DNA from: an uncultured Roseateles sp.
GTDB taxonomy: Bacteria > Pseudomonadota > Gammaproteobacteria > Burkholderiales > Burkholderiaceae_C
NCBI RefSeq assembly: GCF_963422335.1
Contig: NZ_OY729424.1
Span: 992,001 to 1,056,000 of the forward strand
Length of the DNA: 64,000 nucleotides
Direction of reading: 5' to 3'
The notes under the pieces are model-generated. The model did not search any database. It was not told the DNA's origin and saw nothing but the letters and a program-made list of their open reading frames with translations. Both the position numbers and the translations under genes were made by a program. Within the stretch, counting starts at the first letter, position 1. The number at the start of each line of letters is the position of its first letter. This document shows, one piece after another, positions 7,981-16,897 of this stretch.

Positions 7981-9132
7981 CTACAGCAGTGCGCTGCGCA
8001 GCACCGGATCGTTGGCGTCGGCCGGCGCCGTCGAGGCGGCCAGCAGCTGGCCGCTGCGGCTCAGCACGAAGGCGCGGCCATGCAGGGCCACCGGCAACCG
8101 CTGCAGCAGCTCGCCGATGTCGCGCGCCTGTTCGCTGGCGGGCTTGGCCGCATGGCGCTCCAGGTAGTCGTCCAGCTGCAGATTGATGTTCTCGGCGATC
8201 TCCTGGTGCAGGCGGCCGGCCAGCTTGTCAGCGCCGGCCTCGGCGCTGCTGAGCGCCTGGTAGGCGGCGCTGCCCACCATCAGCAGCACCAGGCCGATCA
8301 GCGGCGCGGCCAGGGCCACGCGTATCGGCAGGCCCTGGCCGCCACCGGCCTCGGCGGTGCTGCCGCTGTGCCACAGCCAGTCCGCCCGGCCCAGCCGCCG
8401 CTCGCTGGCGTGTCCTGGGATCTCGGCCCAGAACAGGCCATGGCGGCGCGCCAGCGGCAGCGCCAACAGCATCGCCCAGGGTGCCAGCAGCCAGGTGATG
8501 CCGGTGGTGAAGACCAGCGCCGGCGTGATGCTGCGATAGGAAATCTCGGGGGTGAACTTGCCGGCGCAGATGTACCCCCACAGCTGCGGCTCGATGGCCA
8601 TGAACAGGGCCACGAACAGCAGGTACCAGGCCCAGGTGCGGGGCAGGCGGAAGTCGGGGTTCTTGCCGATCAGCTGGTGAGCGATCCAGAAGCAGGCCGG
8701 ATTGATGAAGTAGCCGGGCAGCCAATCGAGCAGAAATTCGGGCGGCACGCCTTCGATCAGGTCGGACAGGCCGTAGGCAAAGGGCACCGTCACCAGGGCC
8801 GGGTAGCCGAACAGCACGACGCACAGAAAGACCGATAGGTCCTTCAGCGACTCGAAGGTCTGAGCCCCCGGCACCAGCACGATGTGGGAGCCCAGCCAGC
8901 CGGTGAAGAAAATCAGCACAAAGGTCAGCGCGCAGCTGATCAGGGCCTGGCCATCCCAGCCCTGGCGCAGGCGCCCCAGAGCCCATTGCCCGCCCGGCCT
9001 CAGCGTGAAGCCCAGGTAGGCACACAACATCAGCGCCAGACCCAGCAGATAACCGAAACGCCCCCAGACCTCCAGCAAAGGCAGGGGCAGGCTCGCGAAG
9101 AGCTGCTCAAGCGAACGTATCACGGCATCCAA
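7981..9132 (-). CDS. Hybrid histidine kinase, N-terminal membrane sensor portion ending at TAG
   Basis: These 383 residues form the sensory half of the same protein. About seven hydrophobic segments lie between residues 20 and 235. A further membrane helix (RVALAAPLIGLVLLMVG, near 275) is followed by the start of an extracytoplasmic Cache-like domain (LHQEIAENINLQLDDYLERH). The reading frame ends at TAG 7981-7983 in the middle of that domain. The codons just beyond resume in the same frame (QTGGLGRLSGQQQFRFD) and complete it. A CAG-to-TAG change would explain the break. Taken together, the 5512-9132 locus is either a pseudogene, a readthrough gene or a sequencing error. Confidence 0.78.
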   Translation of the reverse strand: MDAVIRSLEQLFASLPLPLLEVWGRFGYLLGLALMLCAYLGFTLRPGGQWALGRLRQGWDGQALISCALTFVLIFFTGWLGSHIVLVPGAQTFESLKDLSVFLCVVLFGYPALVTVPFAYGLSDLIEGVPPEFLLDWLPGYFINPACFWIAHQLIGKNPDFRLPRTWAWYLLFVALFMAIEPQLWGYICAGKFTPEISYRSITPALVFTTGITWLLAPWAMLLALPLARRHGLFWAEIPGHASERRLGRADWLWHSGSTAEAGGGQGLPIRVALAAPLIGLVLLMVGSAAYQALSSAEAGADKLAGRLHQEIAENINLQLDDYLERHAAKPASEQARDIGELLQRLPVALHGRAFVLSRSGQLLAASTAPADANDPVLRSALL

Positions 9133-9237
9133 AGCGGCGCTCCGGTTGGAGGAGTCGTGTCAACGCTGCCGTGCAGGCAGCGTCACGATCTTGGCCGCTT
9201 CAGTGTAGTGTTGAAATCGCCGGCCGCAGCCGGGCGC

Positions 9238-10866
9238 TTAGCCGTCCAGCCGGTTCTGGAACATCAGCCCGGCATGCTCGCGCATTGCGTGGAACTTGAT
9301 CTTGGGCCAGTTGGACTCGATGGCGCGCAGCTCGGGCGAGTACTCGACCAGCACGGTGGGGGCGTCGACCGCGTCGTAGGCCACGCGGTGGGCATTGGCG
9401 TCGATGAAGCGCTTGAGCTCCTTGTCGCCGCCATCGGCCTCGTCGCAGGTCACCCAGCGGGCGACCTGGAAGCGGCTGGGCATGATGCGGGCCTTGACGC
9501 CGTACTCATGTTCCAGGCGGTGGGCGACGACCTCGAACTGCAGCTGGCCGACGGCGCCGAGCAACAGCGTAGAGCCGGCGACCGGGCGGAAGACCTGGAT
9601 CGCACCCTCTTCGCCGAGCTGGGTCAGGCCGGCGCGCAGCTGCTTGGTGCGCAGCGGGTCGGCCACCTCGACGGCACGGAACATTTCCGGCGCGAAGAAG
9701 GGCAGGCCGGTGAACTGCAGGGCCTCGCCCTCGGTCAGGGTGTCGCCCAGCTGCAGCACGCCGTGGTTGGGTATGCCGATGATGTCGCCGGCAAAGGCCT
9801 CGTCCAGCAGCTCGCGGCGCTGCGACAGAAAGCTCACCACCGAATTGGGCCGAAGCTCCTTGCCGGAGCGCACCACCTTGAGCCGCATGCCGCGCTCGAA
9901 GTGGCCGCTGGCCACGCGCAGGAAGGCAATGCGGTCACGGTGGGCCGGGTCCATATTGGCCTGGATCTTGAACACCACGCCGCTGAACTTGGCCTCGTCG
10001 GGCTCGACCACGCGCTGCATCGCCGGGCGGGCGGCGGGCGACGGGGCCAGGTCGACCAGGGCGTCCAGCACCTCCTGCACGCCGAAGTTGTTGACGGCCG
10101 AGCCGAAGAACATCGGCGTCTGGTGGCCGCTGAGGAATTGTTCCTTGTCGAAGGCCGGTGCGGCGTCGCGCACCAGCTCGATCTCGCCCTCGGCCTGCTC
10201 GTACTGCATGCCGAAGCGGCTGGCGTACTCGGGGTTGTTGAGGCCTTGCAAGACCTCTTCTTCACCGGCCGCGCGGTCTTCGCCGGGCGAGAACACGCGC
10301 ATCTGTTCCTTGCGCAAGTCCATCACGCCATGGAACTGCTTGCCCATGCCGACCGGCCAGGTGAAGGGCACGACGGTCATACCGAGTTCGCGCTCGATCT
10401 CGTCCATCAGGGTCAGCGGCTCCTGCACCTCACGGTCCATCTTGTTGACAAAGGTCAGGATGGGTGTGTTGCGCGCCCGGCAGACCTGCAGCAGGCGCCG
10501 CGTCTGCGGCTCCACCCCGTTGGCCGCGTCGATCACCATCAAGGCCGCATCGACGGCGGTGAGCACGCGGTAGGTGTCTTCCGAGAAGTCCTGGTGGCCC
10601 GGGGTGTCCAGCAGATTGATCACGCAGTCGCGGTATTCCATCTGCATCACCGACGAGGCCACCGAGATGCCGCGCTGCTTTTCGATCTCCATCCAGTCCG
10701 AGGTCGCGTGGCGCGAGGCCTTGCGTGCCTTCACCGAGCCGGCGATCTGGATCGCGCCCGAGAACAGCAGCAGCTTTTCCGTCAACGTCGTCTTGCCGGC
10801 GTCGGGGTGGGAAATGATGGCAAAAGTGCGGCGGCGCCGTACCTGGGGGCTGAGCTCGGTGGACAT
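9238..10866 (-). CDS. prfC: Peptide chain release factor 3
   Basis: RF3 is the translational GTPase that removes RF1/RF2 from the ribosome after peptide release. The 542-residue protein has the P-loop near residues 19-27 (SHPDAGKTT), switch II in LLDTPGHQDFSEDTYR and the specificity motif NKMDRE. It also has the RF3-typical C-terminal region (GQLQFEVVAHRLEHEYG). The frame stays open upstream to 11091, but the family begins at ATG 10866 (MSTELSPQV), so that start is used. It is transcribed away from the kinase promoter region. A 105-bp gap separates it from the kinase start at 9132. Confidence 0.97.
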   Translation of the reverse strand: MSTELSPQVRRRRTFAIISHPDAGKTTLTEKLLLFSGAIQIAGSVKARKASRHATSDWMEIEKQRGISVASSVMQMEYRDCVINLLDTPGHQDFSEDTYRVLTAVDAALMVIDAANGVEPQTRRLLQVCRARNTPILTFVNKMDREVQEPLTLMDEIERELGMTVVPFTWPVGMGKQFHGVMDLRKEQMRVFSPGEDRAAGEEEVLQGLNNPEYASRFGMQYEQAEGEIELVRDAAPAFDKEQFLSGHQTPMFFGSAVNNFGVQEVLDALVDLAPSPAARPAMQRVVEPDEAKFSGVVFKIQANMDPAHRDRIAFLRVASGHFERGMRLKVVRSGKELRPNSVVSFLSQRRELLDEAFAGDIIGIPNHGVLQLGDTLTEGEALQFTGLPFFAPEMFRAVEVADPLRTKQLRAGLTQLGEEGAIQVFRPVAGSTLLLGAVGQLQFEVVAHRLEHEYGVKARIMPSRFQVARWVTCDEADGGDKELKRFIDANAHRVAYDAVDAPTVLVEYSPELRAIESNWPKIKFHAMREHAGLMFQNRLDG

Positions 10867-10954
10867 GGGGATCTGGGCCTGAACGGTTGAACAACCGGCC
10901 CGGCCGGATTCGTGGAACCCTCGATTATCGTTGGAGCGGGCCGGTTTGCGCAGT

Positions 10955-12235
10955 TCAGGGCTTGAACAGCTCCGTCGCATCCAGCCGGCGCTCGATCTCG
11001 GCCAGCATCTGCTGGTAGGCCGGCGCGCCGACACCGCCATAGGTTTTCTGGAAGTCCTCGGCGCGCAGGAACTCGGGCAGGTCAGACACATCGGGCATGA
11101 ACTGGGCCTCTTGCAGCGGGCGGGCCAGGCGTGCCTGCAATCGCTCCGGGGCGTTCTTGGCCAGCAGGCCCAGGCGGGAGCCGGCGCGGTCGGCGGCGAT
11201 GTCGTTGAAGCTGAAGCCGCTGCCGCCGCGCGAGTCGGCCACCTCCTTGTAGACGCCGATGGCGTCGGCCAGCGGGCCGCCGCCCTCGAATGCCAGCACG
11301 GCCGAGATCAGCAGATGCTGCGGAAAGTCGTCGCGGCCGTAGAGCGTGACTGGCATGGCCCTGGGCTGGCGCCAGTCGCGTGCGGCGGGCACCAGCGCCT
11401 TCAGGCCGCGGCCGCTGGCATGCAGGGCCAGGGTCAGCAGGGCGGCACGGTTCTCGGCCGCGGCGTCGCCACCGCCGCCGCTGCGGGTCTGGGCCAGCTC
11501 GAACAGCGGCGGCAGCAGACGGACCAGCGGCACGCCGCCGGGCCCGGCGTTGGCGGGTTGCTGGTCCGACAGCTCGGCCGACAGTTCGGCCAAACGATCC
11601 GAATAGGCCTTCAGCCGGGTCTGCTCGGCCTGCGGCACCAGGGCGCCCAGCATGCGGCCGTAGGTGTCGTCACGCCACTCGTAGTTCAGCTGCAGCCAGG
11701 CCGGGCGCAGCTGCACGCTCTTCACCAGGTCGTTGGCGAGCTGGCCCTCGGTGGTGGCGCTGAGCCGGTTGCGCAGGGACTCCAGCCACCAGCGCGCCGC
11801 CCAGCCGGGCACGGGCAGCCGGCCGATGCGCAGGCGGTCCACCACCGGCAGCTCGGTGCTCTCGCGCAGGTCCGCGTCCAGGTTCAGCCACAGCGGCAGG
11901 CCATGCGGATGCAGGCCCACGCTGGCGCGCACCTGGGCGATGCCGGCACCGAGCACGATCTGCGCCGAGGTGTCAGGCAGCTTGTGGCGCATCAGCTCGT
12001 TCAGCAGCAGGTTCAGATCCTGCTCGGACATCACCAGCGTCCGCAGGGTGCCCGGCCGCGGCATGCGCGGGTCGTTGCGGCGTAAAAAGGCGTTGGCCCG
12101 CTCCACGTCGGCGGCGTTGACCTCGGCCTGCTGCGCGATCAGCGGCTTGCCCTGCAGGGCAAGCGCCAGCATCAGCAGCAAGGTCAGGGCCAGCACCGTC
12201 AGCGCCCAGCCCAGCCATCGGAACTTGGATTTCAT
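10955..12235 (-). CDS. Hypothetical membrane-anchored protein
   Basis: The 426-residue protein has one clear N-terminal membrane helix (about residues 8-28) after MKSKFR, suggesting an inner-membrane anchor with a periplasmic body. No catalytic motif was recognised. A conserved-looking patch near residue 345 (SGGSGFSFNDIAADRAG) and a repeated pattern of amphipathic helices suggest a structured domain of the kind found in uncharacterised Burkholderiales proteins. The rest is rich in Ala, Leu and Arg. It ends 88 bp before the prfC start and follows the dps-like gene in the same direction, so the three may be co-transcribed. Function unknown. Confidence 0.75.
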   Translation of the reverse strand: MKSKFRWLGWALTVLALTLLLMLALALQGKPLIAQQAEVNAADVERANAFLRRNDPRMPRPGTLRTLVMSEQDLNLLLNELMRHKLPDTSAQIVLGAGIAQVRASVGLHPHGLPLWLNLDADLRESTELPVVDRLRIGRLPVPGWAARWWLESLRNRLSATTEGQLANDLVKSVQLRPAWLQLNYEWRDDTYGRMLGALVPQAEQTRLKAYSDRLAELSAELSDQQPANAGPGGVPLVRLLPPLFELAQTRSGGGGDAAAENRAALLTLALHASGRGLKALVPAARDWRQPRAMPVTLYGRDDFPQHLLISAVLAFEGGGPLADAIGVYKEVADSRGGSGFSFNDIAADRAGSRLGLLAKNAPERLQARLARPLQEAQFMPDVSDLPEFLRAEDFQKTYGGVGAPAYQQMLAEIERRLDATELFKP

Positions 12236-12272
12236 GCGCCGAGTCTGCCATCGACCCGTCTGGCGCCTGCGC

Positions 12273-12782
12273 TCACTCCTCCAACAAGCTGCGCAGCATC
12301 CAGGCGGTCTGCTCGTGGATGGTCAGGCGCTGGGTCAGCAGATCGGCGCTGGGCTCGTCGGAGGCCTTGTCCACCAGGGGGAACAGGCTGCGTGCGGTGC
12401 GCGCCACGCCCTCGTGGCCGGCGACCAGGATGCGCACCATCTCCAGCGCCTTGGGCGGCACGGCCGGCGCATCGGGCAAGGAGCTGAGCTGGCCGAACTG
12501 GGCGTAGGAGCCGGGGGCGGCGTGGCCGAGGGCGCGGATGCGCTCGGCGATCGGATCGACCGCATTCCACAGCTCGGTGTACTGGCCCATGAACATCACG
12601 TGCAGGGTGTTGAACATCGGCCCGGTCACATTCCAGTGGAAGTTGTGGGTGGTCAGGTACAGGGTGTAGGTATCGGCCAGCAGCTTGGACAGGCCGGCAG
12701 CGATGGCGGCGCGGTCCTTGTCGCTGATGCCGATATTGATGCCGGACGGGGCGGCGGTTTTGGCGGACGACTTCTTGCTCAT
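12273..12782 (-). CDS. Dps-family ferritin-like DNA-binding stress protein
   Basis: Dps proteins form 12-mers that oxidise and store iron and protect DNA. The 169-residue protein has the inter-subunit ferroxidase signature: THNFHWNVTGPMFNTLH followed by ELWNAVDPIAERI, which supplies the His, Asp and Glu ligands. The N-terminal tail is Lys-rich (MSKKSSAK), as in members that bind DNA directly. ATG 12782 was chosen because AGGAG lies eight to ten bases upstream. An in-frame TTG just before it is less likely. OxyR control is common for dps genes. An oxyR gene sits 6 kb away, but no OxyR site was identified here. Confidence 0.93.
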   Translation of the reverse strand: MSKKSSAKTAAPSGINIGISDKDRAAIAAGLSKLLADTYTLYLTTHNFHWNVTGPMFNTLHVMFMGQYTELWNAVDPIAERIRALGHAAPGSYAQFGQLSSLPDAPAVPPKALEMVRILVAGHEGVARTARSLFPLVDKASDEPSADLLTQRLTIHEQTAWMLRSLLEE

Positions 12783-12831
12783 CAAACACTCCTTGGCTGG
12801 GTTGGGTCAACTCGCCCCAACTATAGGGTGC

Positions 12832-13794
12832 TCAGCGCTCCGGCAGCGCCGCGCTGTCGATCAGGGCCTGGCCATGTGCGGCCAGCGCGCGGCGCAGGGC
12901 CAGCGGCTTCAGGACCCTGAAGCCGAAGGGCAGGCGGCCCAGTTCGCGCGCCATGGACTCCAGGTCATCGGCCTGGGCGAGCAGTTGTACGCCGTTGCCC
13001 GCAGCCTCCAGCACGCCGAGCTCGGGTTGGACGGCGCGCCGGGCGCTGGCCAGGTCGGTGTGCAGCAGGGCCAGCACCGTGTAGCTGCGGGGCAGGGTGG
13101 CGATCGAGTTGGCCAGATAGGCCAGCACATCGAAGTGGGCCGGGCGGCCGAAGCTGGCGGGCAGGGCCTCGACCCCCTGCACACGGTCAAGCCGGAACGA
13201 GCGCAGATCCTGGCGCAGATGGCAGTGCCCTACCGCATACCAGGCGCCGCCGCGAAAGCCCAGGCCGTAGACATCGACGTCGCGTGCGGTCTCGGTATCG
13301 TCGCGGCTGCGGTACTGCAGGCGCACCCGTTGCTGGGCCCTGGCCGCGGCACTGAGCGCCAGCAGCTCCGAGCGGGCGCCTGGGCCTGTGCTGGTTTGCG
13401 CCAGATCCAGCGCGACCACCTCGTTGACATCGCCGATGCGCTTGGCGCAAGCCGCAGGCATCACCCGCTCCAGCTTGGCCTGGGTGCTGCTGATGGCCGG
13501 CAGGATGCCGTTGAGGCCCAGCTCGCGTGCGGCGCGCAGGCCTATGGCCAGGGCCATCGCCTCGTCGGCGGTGAACATCATCGGCGGCAGCTTGTGGCCG
13601 GGCCGCAGGCCATAGCCGCCGTCGCGGCCCCGCTCGGCATCCACCGGCACACCCAGCTCCAGCAGATGGGCGATATAGCGCCGCACGGTCCGTGCATCGA
13701 CACCGAGGCGGCGCGCCAGCTCGGGGCCGGCCAAGCGGGGGTGCGACTGCAGCAGCTCGAGCAGGGCGAGCACGCGACTGGTGGGCTTTTCCAT
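12832..13794 (-). CDS. WYL-domain transcriptional regulator (YafY/DeoR-like HTH)
   Basis: The 320-residue protein has an N-terminal winged helix-turn-helix (LARRLGVDARTVRRYIAHLLELG, about residues 27-50). A linker follows, then a WYL ligand-binding domain with the core pattern RLQYRSRD ... DVYGLGFRGGAWYAVGHCH. The C-terminal WCX-like extension ends with LALRRALAAHG. Such proteins usually sense nucleotides or small metabolites and repress neighbours. It is divergent from the LysE-type exporter at 13879 with an 84-bp gap, making that exporter its most likely target. The stop lies about 50 bp before the dps start on the same strand. Confidence 0.9.
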   Translation of the reverse strand: MEKPTSRVLALLELLQSHPRLAGPELARRLGVDARTVRRYIAHLLELGVPVDAERGRDGGYGLRPGHKLPPMMFTADEAMALAIGLRAARELGLNGILPAISSTQAKLERVMPAACAKRIGDVNEVVALDLAQTSTGPGARSELLALSAAARAQQRVRLQYRSRDDTETARDVDVYGLGFRGGAWYAVGHCHLRQDLRSFRLDRVQGVEALPASFGRPAHFDVLAYLANSIATLPRSYTVLALLHTDLASARRAVQPELGVLEAAGNGVQLLAQADDLESMARELGRLPFGFRVLKPLALRRALAAHGQALIDSAALPER

Positions 13795-13878
13795 GGTGTG
13801 GCGCAGTGTTGATACAGGGCGGATTCTGTCCTATATGGCTTCTAGACTGGCCGCCAACAAGCAACGCGGGAGCCCTCT

Positions 13879-15075
13879 GTGGAAGCCAGCAACAGTCTCT
13901 GGATCTATTTCGCCCTGACCCTTGGCGTGATCGCGCTGCCGGGCATGGACATGGCCTTTGTCGCGGGCAGCGCACTGACCGCCGGCGTGCGCGGCGGCCT
14001 GCTGGCGGTGGCCGGCATCGTGGTCGGCGGCATCATCCATGTGCTGGTCAATGTGAGCGGCGTGTCGGCGCTGCTGATGCTGTGGCCCGGCGCCTTCAAT
14101 GCGCTGCTGCTGGGCGGCTCGGCCTATATGGCCTGGATAGGCTGGGGCATCCTGGCTTCGACCTTGAAGCCGGCCGTGGCGGGCAGTGCATCGGTGCCGC
14201 AGCGTCCACAGGGGCCAGCCTCGGCGATCTTCCTGCGCGGCGTGCTCAACTGCCTGCTCAATCCCAAGGCCTATGCCTTCATGCTGGCGGTGTTCCCGGC
14301 CTTTCTGCGCACGCCCGGCCGTGGCCTGGCGGAGCAGGCGGTGCTGCTCAGCGCCATCACCGCGGGCAACCAGATTGCCGTCTATGGCGCGATCGCCGTG
14401 GCCGCGGCAGGCGCTCAGCGCTGGGCCGGGCCGGGCAGGGACGCCCGGCGCTGGATCTCGGCTGCCGTCGGCGCCACGCTGATCGCGGCCGCCGTTTTCA
14501 CCCTCGCCGGTGCCTGGCAACCGGCCTCCGCTCAAACCACTGAAGGACCGACCATGACCTCACCCTCAACGCCCGTCGCCGACGCCTCCCACGACTTCGA
14601 TTTCCTGATCGGCAAATGGGATATCAGCAACCGCCGTCTGCTCAAGCAGCTGCAGGGCTCGAATGAGTGGGAGACCTTCAAGGCGACCAACCACGCCCAC
14701 CTGCTGCCCGGCGGCATTGGCAACTACGACGAGTTCGTGCCGGTCGGCTGGCGGCCTGGGTTCGTGGGCATGTCGCTGCGGGTCTTCAATCCGCAGACTC
14801 AAGCGTGGAGCATCTTCTGGCTGACCAATCGCGATGGCGGCATCGATGCCAGGACCCATGGCCTGCAGCCACCCGTTGTCGGCCGCTTCGAGGGTGACAC
14901 CGGCCTCTTCTACGGCGAGGAAGTGATGGACGGCCGGCTCACCGGCGTGCGCTTCGAATGGACGCGGTTGGGGCCCAACGCCGCCCGCTGGCAGCAGGCC
15001 TTCTCGGTCGACGGTGGCAAGAGCTGGGAGGTCAACTGGGTGATGGACCTGACGCGCCAACGGGCTGTGCAGTGA
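13879..15075 (+). CDS. LysE/RhtB-type exporter fused in frame to a C-terminal soluble domain
   Basis: Residues 1-215 are a LysE/RhtB amino-acid exporter: six hydrophobic segments, the early GMDMAFVAGSALTAGVRGG motif and the NPKAYAFM motif. After the last helix the frame does not stop. It runs through QPASAQTTEGPT into a second unit beginning MTSPSTPVADASHDFDFLIGKWDISN (residue 226, ATG 14554). That unit resembles small DUF1579-like lipocalin-type proteins, with FDFLIGKWDI, a W-rich core and a length of about 170. AGGA just before ATG 14554 suggests the second unit can start independently. The first start is GTG 13879. This may be a lost stop codon between two genes, giving either one fused protein or two overlapping products. 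Confidence 0.8.
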   Translation: MEASNSLWIYFALTLGVIALPGMDMAFVAGSALTAGVRGGLLAVAGIVVGGIIHVLVNVSGVSALLMLWPGAFNALLLGGSAYMAWIGWGILASTLKPAVAGSASVPQRPQGPASAIFLRGVLNCLLNPKAYAFMLAVFPAFLRTPGRGLAEQAVLLSAITAGNQIAVYGAIAVAAAGAQRWAGPGRDARRWISAAVGATLIAAAVFTLAGAWQPASAQTTEGPTMTSPSTPVADASHDFDFLIGKWDISNRRLLKQLQGSNEWETFKATNHAHLLPGGIGNYDEFVPVGWRPGFVGMSLRVFNPQTQAWSIFWLTNRDGGIDARTHGLQPPVVGRFEGDTGLFYGEEVMDGRLTGVRFEWTRLGPNAARWQQAFSVDGGKSWEVNWVMDLTRQRAVQ

Positions 15076-15124
15076 AAAGGCCAGGACTGCCGTGGGGCGA
15101 GACCTGGCCATGAAGCAGCCGCTC

Positions 15125-15143
15125 AAGCCCGCTGCGCGGGCTT
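15125..15143. terminator. Weak hairpin between convergent genes
   Basis: Perfect 7-bp arms AAGCCCG and CGGGCTT flank a five-base loop, midway between the exporter fusion and the convergent metalloprotease. There is no T-run on either side, so it would be a weak or Rho-assisted terminator. Confidence 0.4.
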
Positions 15144-15154
15144 GTCGCCCCCGA

Positions 15155-16465
15155 TCAGGCGGCGTCGCCGGCCTTTCGACGGCGGTTCAGCAGGCCACCG
15201 ATCAGGCCGACACCCAACAGCAGCTGAGCCCAGGTGGCGGGTTCAGGCACGGCGGCCACGCCGGGCATCTCGAAGATCTGCTTCGAGTCGACCGAGTATT
15301 TGCCACTGGCCAGCACATCGACGCTGGTGTTCCAACCCATCGCGTCGAAGGCGGCCAGATCGTTCTGGGTCACTTCGCCCATATCGCAGGAGCCTGAGGT
15401 CGGATCCATGATGCCCACGGCGCGGGTGCCGAGGATGCAGGTCGGGCTACCGGCGTCGACCGCGCCCAGATTGTCCTTCCAGTGCGAGGCCTGCTGGCCG
15501 TCACCGGTGTAGCGGCCGGTCGAGAAGAAGGCCGACTCCTGGTCGACGTCGGGCAGGTTGAACACATGCTTGCGATCGATCGAGAAGAAGGCGGTCTTGT
15601 TGGCGGCCCACATCAGTTGGTAGGTGCCGTCGCCGTTGACGGCATTGCCGTAGCGGAACAGATCCAGCGTGCTGCCCAGCGAGTCCTGCTCGAGATTGGC
15701 CTTGCCGTCGAGCAGGGACTGGGCGTACGGGCCCTGCTGGCCCTGGAATTTGCCGAAGCCGTAGAGGTCGAAATAGTCGGTGCCGCTGACGAAGCCCAGG
15801 GCATGGCCCAGTTCGTGCGTGGCCACGGCGGTGAAGTCGTACAGACCGTTGCCGATGCCGTTGCGCGGGTCGAAGTCAAAGCCGAAGTTGGAGCTGAAGT
15901 TGATCGTCGCGTCATACTTCTGAGCCGGGTTCAGGGCCGCACCGCTCAGGCCCAGCGCCTTGACGACGGACTGATTAGCATAGAGCACCTGGTTCAGATA
16001 GCCGTTCTTGTTGTTCAGCACGCTGCCCACGTCGGCGCTGTTGTTGTAGCCCCAGTGGTTGGCGACATCCTTGTACGGGTTCACGCGCATGGCCAGGCTG
16101 CCGTTGGCATTCAGCGGCGTCAGATTGGCGGTGGCGATGGCGTCCAGCGCGCTGGTGCCGGTGGTCTTCAGCGCATGGTAGGTATCGGCAACGCTCACGT
16201 CCTGCTTGTAGCTGGCCGTCGAGCCGAGCACACCGGTGGCCAGGGCCTTGAAGCCGATCTCGATATTGATCGTGACGTCGTTGGTCAGCGTCTTGTTCCA
16301 GTAGTTGGCGGCCTTCTGGAACGACAGCAGCGCGGCCGCGCCGTTCGCCGAGGAGGAGAAGCCTCCCGTCGTGTCGTGCAGCACGATGTTCAGCGCGCTG
16401 GCAGGCGCCACGCAGGCCAAGGCGGCCGCTGCCGCGACAATGTTCAAAAGGGTTGTTTTCTTCAC
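15155..16465 (-). CDS. PEP-CTERM secreted metalloprotease (first of two paralogues)
   Basis: The 436-residue protein has a signal peptide (residues 1-24, ending PASA). The zinc-protease motif HELGH at 217-221 is followed by ALGF. The C-terminal sorting tag is VPEPATWAQLLLGVGLIGG then NRRRK (about 408-431). The tag is the recognition signal of the exosortase system: VPEP, one membrane helix, then basic residues. The start is GTG 16465 with GAGG upstream. It is clearly homologous along its length to the next gene, including signal peptide, DPTSG/DPTG patch and tag, so this is a tandem duplication. The fold resembles metallopeptidases annotated NF038122. The enzyme should end up on the outer surface or be released; its substrate is unknown. 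Confidence 0.87.
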   Translation of the reverse strand: MKKTTLLNIVAAAAALACVAPASALNIVLHDTTGGFSSSANGAAALLSFQKAANYWNKTLTNDVTINIEIGFKALATGVLGSTASYKQDVSVADTYHALKTTGTSALDAIATANLTPLNANGSLAMRVNPYKDVANHWGYNNSADVGSVLNNKNGYLNQVLYANQSVVKALGLSGAALNPAQKYDATINFSSNFGFDFDPRNGIGNGLYDFTAVATHELGHALGFVSGTDYFDLYGFGKFQGQQGPYAQSLLDGKANLEQDSLGSTLDLFRYGNAVNGDGTYQLMWAANKTAFFSIDRKHVFNLPDVDQESAFFSTGRYTGDGQQASHWKDNLGAVDAGSPTCILGTRAVGIMDPTSGSCDMGEVTQNDLAAFDAMGWNTSVDVLASGKYSVDSKQIFEMPGVAAVPEPATWAQLLLGVGLIGGLLNRRRKAGDAA

Positions 16466-16826
16466 TTCGACGCCTCTGTTTTGTTTGGCCAGCCACAGGG
16501 TCAGGACGGCTCAAACGGGTACTTGAAATGACGGGCAGACTCTTCTGGAGACTGCCGTCTGGGTGGCAAAGCTTAGGCAATAAGTCACGCTTTGATGACA
16601 CCTGACCCCATTTTTTCGGGGGAGGTATTCACCCAAGTGCGGGGTTACGAATCTTGTGGCAGCGTGCCGGCCATGGCGCCGACAATCGCTGCGAATGCAG
16701 CATTCATGCGGCCTGGCGGCAGGATGGGTCTGGTACGCCTGAGATTTGGCGACCCCGTCGAACTTGGATTTGAGATTGTCCGCTGTCGATTTCTGTTATT
16801 TTCTTGACGCTGACGGCGCATGAAAA
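16466..16826 (-). promoter_or_regulatory. Upstream region of the first PEP-CTERM metalloprotease with conserved box
   Basis: This stretch has no gene and is richer in A+T than its surroundings. It holds GTATTCACC at 16625-16633 and CTTGTGGCAG at 16653-16662 (as read on the plus strand), 19 bases apart. The same two blocks with the same 19-base gap occur upstream of the paralogue. They lie about 160 bp before the start codon, a distance that suits an activator site. A core promoter was not identified with confidence. Confidence 0.6.
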
Positions 16827-16859
16827 AGGCCAGGCCTCGCGCACGGCGAGGCCTGGCCT
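16827..16859 (-). terminator. Rho-independent terminator of the second metalloprotease
   Basis: Perfect 14-bp arms (16827-16840 and 16846-16859) with a five-base loop are followed on the minus strand by a short T-run (complement of AAAAA at 16823-16827). It lies about 40 bp past the stop of the minus-strand gene at 16898. Confidence 0.88.
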
Positions 16860-16897
16860 CAAATCGCCTGGCTTCGCAGCCAGGTCTGTCCGGCTGA

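Noticed and set aside
5569..8838. Open frame of over 1000 codons on the plus strand
   Set aside because: It lies antisense to the hybrid kinase, is rich in Gln/Gly/Arg with no motif, and is a product of GC-rich codon bias in the real gene.
16466..16897. Sigma-54 promoter of the PEP-CTERM genes
   Set aside because: PEP-CTERM genes elsewhere can use sigma-54, but no GG-10-GC match with good flanks was found before either metalloprotease.
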